DNA of 8,903 nucleotides from contig CAKQNZ010000074.1 in assembly GCA_934255435.1 (NCBI GenBank), positions 1-8,903 on the forward strand, read 5' to 3'. Position numbers and translations under genes: made by a program. The DNA comes from an uncultured Clostridia bacterium (GTDB lineage Bacteria; Bacillota; Clostridia; Peptostreptococcales; Anaerovoracaceae). The notes under the pieces were generated by a model. It saw only the letters and a list, made by a program, of their open reading frames with translations, did not search any database and had not been told where the DNA came from. Within the stretch, counting starts at the first letter, position 1; each line of letters starts with the position of its first letter. Positions 6,209 to 8,903 of the stretch are shown here, piece by piece.

Positions 6209-7123
6209 TCATCCTCCAATATTGATCATTCTGCGAAAACTTTTTATCTTTTCGCCTTCTGCCAGCCCTTCCGAAGAGGCTGTCGCTGATCCTGCGGCTA
6301 TTCCCATTGCCATAGCCTCAATATAATCGCCGGTACTGATATATCCGGCTATGAAGCCTGCCACCATGGAATCACCTGCACCAACTGTGTTCACAGCATC
6401 TACTTTCAAAGCTTTCATGTAATTCGATCTGCCGTCGGCACTTTTGAGGAATGCCCCTTCGCCTCCGAGGGATACGAGAACATTCTCTGCTCCCATCGAC
6501 TGCAGCTGCTCTGCTGCCGACTCAAGCTGCTTCCTGTTTCCTATATTGACTCCAAGAAGCTCTTCAAGCTCCGCTTTGTTTGGCTTTACAAGGAAAGGTT
6601 TCGAACTCAGGCATTTTCTGAGAAGATCGCCTGTCGCATCAACGACGATTGCGATGTGATTGTTCTGTATCCTCTGAATTATCCTTTCATACACATCCTG
6701 AGGAAGTGTATTAGGCACATTACCTGACAGCACCAGCATATCGCCTTCTTTCATGACAGCCAGTTTTTCTATGAGTTCTTCCAAATATCTTTTTTCTATC
6801 TTCGGCCCCTGTGCATTTATTTCTGTTTCGATATCTGTTTTCAATTTTATATTTATCCTGGTTATGCCTTCATCGAGTTTCACAAAATCTGTTCTGATAC
6901 CTTTTTTATGAAGTCCGTTTTCAAGAGCTTCTCCGGTAAATCCGCTTATGAAACCCATTGCAGTATTGTCTATACCCAGTTCTGTAAGAACAGTTGATAC
7001 ATTTATACCTTTACCTCCGAAAAAATAATCTTCACGGACGGTACGGTTCGTCTCACCGGGTCTGAAAGCATCCAGATATACCACGTAATCCACAGCAGGG
7101 CTGAACGTTACGGTATATATCAT
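6209..7123 (-). CDS. fruK: 1-phosphofructokinase (PfkB/ribokinase family)
   Basis: A 304-residue cytoplasmic kinase that phosphorylates fructose-1-phosphate, the product of FruA, to fructose-1,6-bisphosphate with ATP. The start MIYTVTFSPAVDY is typical of the family. The first PfkB signature region is FFGGKGINVSTVLTELG (34-50), the KPNKAE block is at 180-185, and the C-terminal NTVGAGDSMVAGF (245-257) holds the anion hole and catalytic base Asp251. The length is normal (about 300-310). The start ATG overlaps the fruR stop in an ATGA arrangement (7120-7123), with AAGGAGG upstream inside fruR, suggesting translational coupling. Tagatose-6-phosphate kinase (LacC) is the closest alternative by sequence, but the position between fruR and fruA argues for FruK. 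Confidence 0.96.
   Translation of the reverse strand: MIYTVTFSPAVDYVVYLDAFRPGETNRTVREDYFFGGKGINVSTVLTELGIDNTAMGFISGFTGEALENGLHKKGIRTDFVKLDEGITRINIKLKTDIETEINAQGPKIEKRYLEELIEKLAVMKEGDMLVLSGNVPNTLPQDVYERIIQRIQNNHIAIVVDATGDLLRKCLSSKPFLVKPNKAELEELLGVNIGNRKQLESAAEQLQSMGAENVLVSLGGEGAFLKSADGRSNYMKALKVDAVNTVGAGDSMVAGFIAGYISTGDYIEAMAMGIAAGSATASSEGLAEGEKIKSFRRMINIGG
6212..6217 (-). promoter_or_regulatory. Ribosome binding site deciding the fruA start
   Basis: GGAGGA on the minus strand lies 7 to 8 nt before ATG 6202-6204, inside the last fruK codons. It favours this start over the in-frame TTG at 6217-6219, which itself overlaps the Shine-Dalgarno sequence. Confidence 0.75.
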
Positions 7124-7869
7124 CCATTGACCTCCTTGACAACTGTATATTTGCGATAATGTTCTTCATCGAGATGGTCTGTTATCACACATGCTTCGTC
7201 TATATCTGCAAATGTGACAGGTGTTACAAGTCCGAATTTAGTATGGTCTGCCAGAATGAAAGACACATATGAATTTTTCATTACTGCAGTCTTTACTGCA
7301 GCTTCCCCTATGTCCGGGGTAGTGAATCCTGACTCTGTATCGACACCGTTGGTCCCCATGAAACATTTCGTAAAGTTGTATTTCCTTACAGCTTCTATCG
7401 CAGCTGCACCTATGACAGCTTCTGTCGACGGTCTTAAAAGACCTCCGATCACATATGCATCAAAGCCTCTGTGTATCAGCTTCCTGGCATGTGTTATCCC
7501 GTTAGTCACATAAGTGACTGTTTTCTTGTCCAGGTAATCGATCATCTTCTCTGTAGTAGTGCCTGCATCGATATATACAAAATCGTTATCATTTATCATC
7601 GAAGCTGCATACTCTGCTATTATGTCCTTTTCCCGGATATTTATAAGCACTCTCTGCGCTACATCAGTTTCAACTGAACTGAGGTCTCTATTTATCGCAA
7701 CCGCTCCTCCAAAAACCTTCTTAAGCTTGCCACGGCTGTCAAGATCATTGATATCCCTGCGTATAGTCGACTCGCTGATCCCCAGCTCCTTCGCCAGTAC
7801 AGTCACCTTCACCGAATTGTTCTGCTTGAGTTTACTAAGTATTTTTTCTTTTCTTTCATTCTGCAGCAT
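7120..7869 (-). CDS. fruR: DeoR-family transcriptional repressor of the fructose operon
   Basis: A 249-residue DNA-binding regulator. The N-terminal winged helix-turn-helix (about 3-57) contains VTVLAKELGISESTIRRDI, the classic DeoR signature, followed by DLDSRGKLKKVFGGAV. The C-terminal sugar-phosphate sensor domain has the family blocks DAGTTT (101-106), VTNG (121-124), GTNGVD (172-177) and ADHTKFG (207-213). The length is standard (about 250). By family analogy it represses its own operon and is released by fructose-1-phosphate or a related phosphosugar; the ligand is inferred from context. It is the first gene of the operon. Start ATG 7867-7869 has AAGGAGGAG (plus 7876-7884) just upstream. 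The likely operator is the repeat block at 7909-7948. Confidence 0.93.
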   Translation of the reverse strand: MLQNERKEKILSKLKQNNSVKVTVLAKELGISESTIRRDINDLDSRGKLKKVFGGAVAINRDLSSVETDVAQRVLINIREKDIIAEYAASMINDNDFVYIDAGTTTEKMIDYLDKKTVTYVTNGITHARKLIHRGFDAYVIGGLLRPSTEAVIGAAAIEAVRKYNFTKCFMGTNGVDTESGFTTPDIGEAAVKTAVMKNSYVSFILADHTKFGLVTPVTFADIDEACVITDHLDEEHYRKYTVVKEVNG

Positions 7870-7892
7870 TTACAACTCCTCCTTATGGCATT

Positions 7893-7921
7893 ATTATACA
7901 ACTACACTCAGTCAAAGTCAA
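7893..7921 (-). promoter_or_regulatory. Predicted promoter of the fruR-fruK-fruA-ptsH-ptsI operon
   Basis: On the minus strand TTGACT (plus 7916-7921) and a perfect TATAAT (plus 7893-7898) are separated by an optimal 17 nt. Transcription would start near 7886, only about 17 nt before ATG 7869, so the leader holds little more than the ribosome binding site and leaves no room for a riboswitch or attenuator. No other promoter of this quality is visible in the short gaps inside the operon. Confidence 0.8.
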
Positions 7922-7948
7922 TCATTTTCTTTCATTTTCAGTCATTTT
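7909..7948. promoter_or_regulatory. Candidate FruR operator: tandem 10-bp direct repeats
   Basis: On the plus strand three perfectly tandem units, CAATCATTTT (7919-7928), CTTTCATTTT (7929-7938) and CAGTCATTTT (7939-7948), share CNNTCATTTT. A degenerate fourth unit, CAGTCAAAGT, precedes them at 7909-7918. TCA recurs at exactly 10-base intervals (7912, 7922, 7932, 7942), so the units lie on one face of the helix. The block covers the -35 box and its upstream side. Several DeoR-family regulators bind direct repeats, so FruR is the obvious candidate; binding itself is inferred. Confidence 0.6.
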
Positions 7949-7976
7949 TCTGCAATTCTTCCTTCGAAAATCAATG

Positions 7977-8011
7977 AAAAAACTCTCATTACGTTCAATA
8001 ACGAGAGTTTT
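7977..8011 (-). terminator. Intrinsic terminator after gap
   Basis: Reading on the minus strand, AAAACTCTCGTTA (plus 7999-8011) pairs with TAATGAGAGTTTT (plus 7979-7991) over 13 bp with one G-U pair and a 7-nt loop (7992-7998), followed by further T residues (six in a row, plus 7977-7982). A further AATG/CATT pairing at 7973-7976 and 8012-8015 is possible with a 2-nt bulge. It starts about 20 nt after the gap stop and separates gap from the fru promoter. Confidence 0.85.
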
Positions 8012-8031
8012 CATTCATGATTCGGTATTAT

Positions 8032-8903
8032 TTAGAGCAATCCTGCAACATGACCAAGGGTCCTTACCATCTGTGAAACATAGCTCATCTCATTGTCGTA
8101 CCATGCCACTACCTGTACCTCGAACACGCCTGTCCCGCTGCGCTCCACAAAAGTCTGTGTAGCATCGAACAGCGAACCATAGCTCATACCTATGACATCA
8201 CTTGATACGATAGGTTCTTCATTGTATCCAAAAGATTCACTGGCAGCTTCTTTCATGGCGTTGTTCACGCCTTCAAGAGTAACAGTTTCTGTAGAATCCT
8301 TGAGTACTGCTGTCAGTATAGTGGTCGAGCCGGTAGGCACGGGGACTCTCTGTGCCGAACCTGACAGTTTGCCGTCGAGTTCCGGAATAACAAGACCTAT
8401 AGCTTTAGCTGCGCCTGTACTGTTTGGAACGATATTTATCGCACCTGCTCTGGCACGTCTGAAATTGTTCTTTTTGTGAGGACCATCCAGTATCATCTGG
8501 TCTCCTGTATATGCATGGATCGTAGTCATGAACCCTGTCCTGACCTCACGGTAATCATTAAGCGCCTTCGCCATCGGAGCAAGGCAGTTTGTCGTGCACG
8601 ATGCTGCTGAAATGATATTGTCTTCTTTTGTAAGTATCCCCTCGTTGACACCATAGACTACTGTCGGCAGATCCTTCCCTGCCGGAGCTGATATCAGGAC
8701 TTTTTTAGCACCTGCATCTATGTGGGCCTGTGATTTGGCCTTTGATGCAAAAAAGCCGGTACACTCCAGGACGATATCTATCCCCATTTCTTTCCATGGC
8801 AGTTTTGACGGATCTGATTCACTGAGGATCCGTACTTTCCTGCCGTCAACTATTATATTTTCATCGTCAAAATCCACATCATGCCCGAAGTTTCCCTGAA
8901 CGC
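8032..8903 (-). CDS. gap: Glyceraldehyde-3-phosphate dehydrogenase, C-terminal part, cut by window edge
   Basis: This is the glycolytic NAD-dependent enzyme that oxidises glyceraldehyde-3-phosphate to 1,3-bisphosphoglycerate. The frame is open to the window edge and begins in mid-gene with [16 protein letters not shown], so about 290 codons are present and roughly 45 to 50 N-terminal residues, with the first part of the NAD-binding fold, are missing. An apparent start at 8877 is a GTG valine inside the gene, not the true start. The active-site block [12 protein letters not shown] is intact, with the catalytic Cys in codon 8596-8598. Also present are the catalytic-His segment [35 protein letters not shown] and the C-terminal [11 protein letters not shown] versus NADP preference cannot be judged because the deciding residues lie outside the window. 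A terminator follows the stop directly. Confidence 0.97.
   Translation of the reverse strand, partial: VQGNFGHDVDFDDENIIVDGRKVRILSESDPSKLPWKEMGIDIVLECTGFFASKAKSQAHIDAGAKKVLISAPAGKDLPTVVYGVNEGILTKEDNIISAASCTTNCLAPMAKALNDYREVRTGFMTTIHAYTGDQMILDGPHKKNNFRRARAGAINIVPNSTGAAKAIGLVIPELDGKLSGSAQRVPVPTGSTTILTAVLKDSTETVTLEGVNNAMKEAASESFGYNEEPIVSSDVIGMSYGSLFDATQTFVERSGTGVFEVQVVAWYDNEMSYVSQMVRTLGHVAGLL

Noticed and set aside
7559..8020. 153-codon plus-strand open frame across fruR and the fru promoter region
   Set aside because: It is antisense to fruR and would run through the promoter, repeats and the gap terminator. Its Ser/Phe-rich sequence reflects antisense codon bias and the AT-rich spacer.
8032..8877. 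Treating 8877 as the true start of gap
   Set aside because: The codon is GTG in the middle of the protein; the frame stays open upstream with VQGNFGHD, and the N-terminal NAD-binding segment would otherwise be missing.
1..8903. CRISPR arrays, tRNA or rRNA genes, insertion sequences, toxin-antitoxin or phage-defence genes
   Set aside because: None was found. All substantial frames are explained by housekeeping genes, and no spaced long repeats, transposase motifs or tRNA-like cloverleaf with its conserved TTCRA arm stood out on reading.

Overview
The window looks like ordinary chromosomal core metabolism from a low-to-moderate GC Gram-positive anaerobe, most likely of the class Clostridia. 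The basis is the combination of a stand-alone Bacillus-type Orn/Lys/Arg decarboxylase, a probable V-type ATPase operon start, an HPr with both His15 and the regulatory Ser46, strong AGGAGG ribosome binding sites, and frequent ATA isoleucine codons. I cannot place it to genus. Every convincing gene is on the minus strand, so transcription runs from high to low coordinates.

Layout in transcription order. (1) 8032-8903: the 3' part of gap (glyceraldehyde-3-phosphate dehydrogenase), cut by the window edge and followed by an intrinsic terminator at about 7977-8011. (2) 7870-8031: a short control region with a good sigma-A-type promoter (TTGACT, 17 nt, TATAAT). Its upstream half carries tandem 10-bp direct repeats, a likely operator for the adjacent DeoR-family repressor. 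(3) 7869 down to 2244: a tight five-gene operon of fruR (DeoR repressor), fruK (1-phosphofructokinase), fruA (fused fructose EIIABC), ptsH (HPr) and ptsI (Enzyme I). Gaps are 4 to 32 nt, and fruR and fruK overlap by 4 nt. It ends in an intrinsic terminator at about 2146-2194. (4) 2047 down to 608: an Orn/Lys/Arg decarboxylase-family gene with its own extended -10 promoter. (5) 224-607: an AT-rich spacer holding a likely promoter and several repeats. (6) 223 down to 1: the start of a small Ala/Lys/Glu-rich coiled-coil protein, most likely the G/H peripheral-stalk subunit that opens a V-type ATPase operon.

The fru-pts operon is a complete phosphoenolpyruvate-to-fructose phosphorelay. EI takes phosphate from PEP and passes it to HPr, then through the IIA and IIB domains of FruA to incoming fructose, giving fructose-1-phosphate. 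FruK makes fructose-1,6-bisphosphate, which enters glycolysis upstream of the GAPDH encoded next door. FruR presumably represses the operon and is relieved by a fructose phosphate. Because ptsH and ptsI sit in this operon, the general PTS proteins may be under fructose control.

I looked for an undescribed system and did not find one. The points most worth checking are regulatory: the helically phased repeats at the fru promoter, the palindromes and phased repeats ahead of the V-ATPase-like gene, and a hairpin over the ptsI stop codon. Two gene starts (ptsH and fruA) are better placed downstream of the longest open frame.
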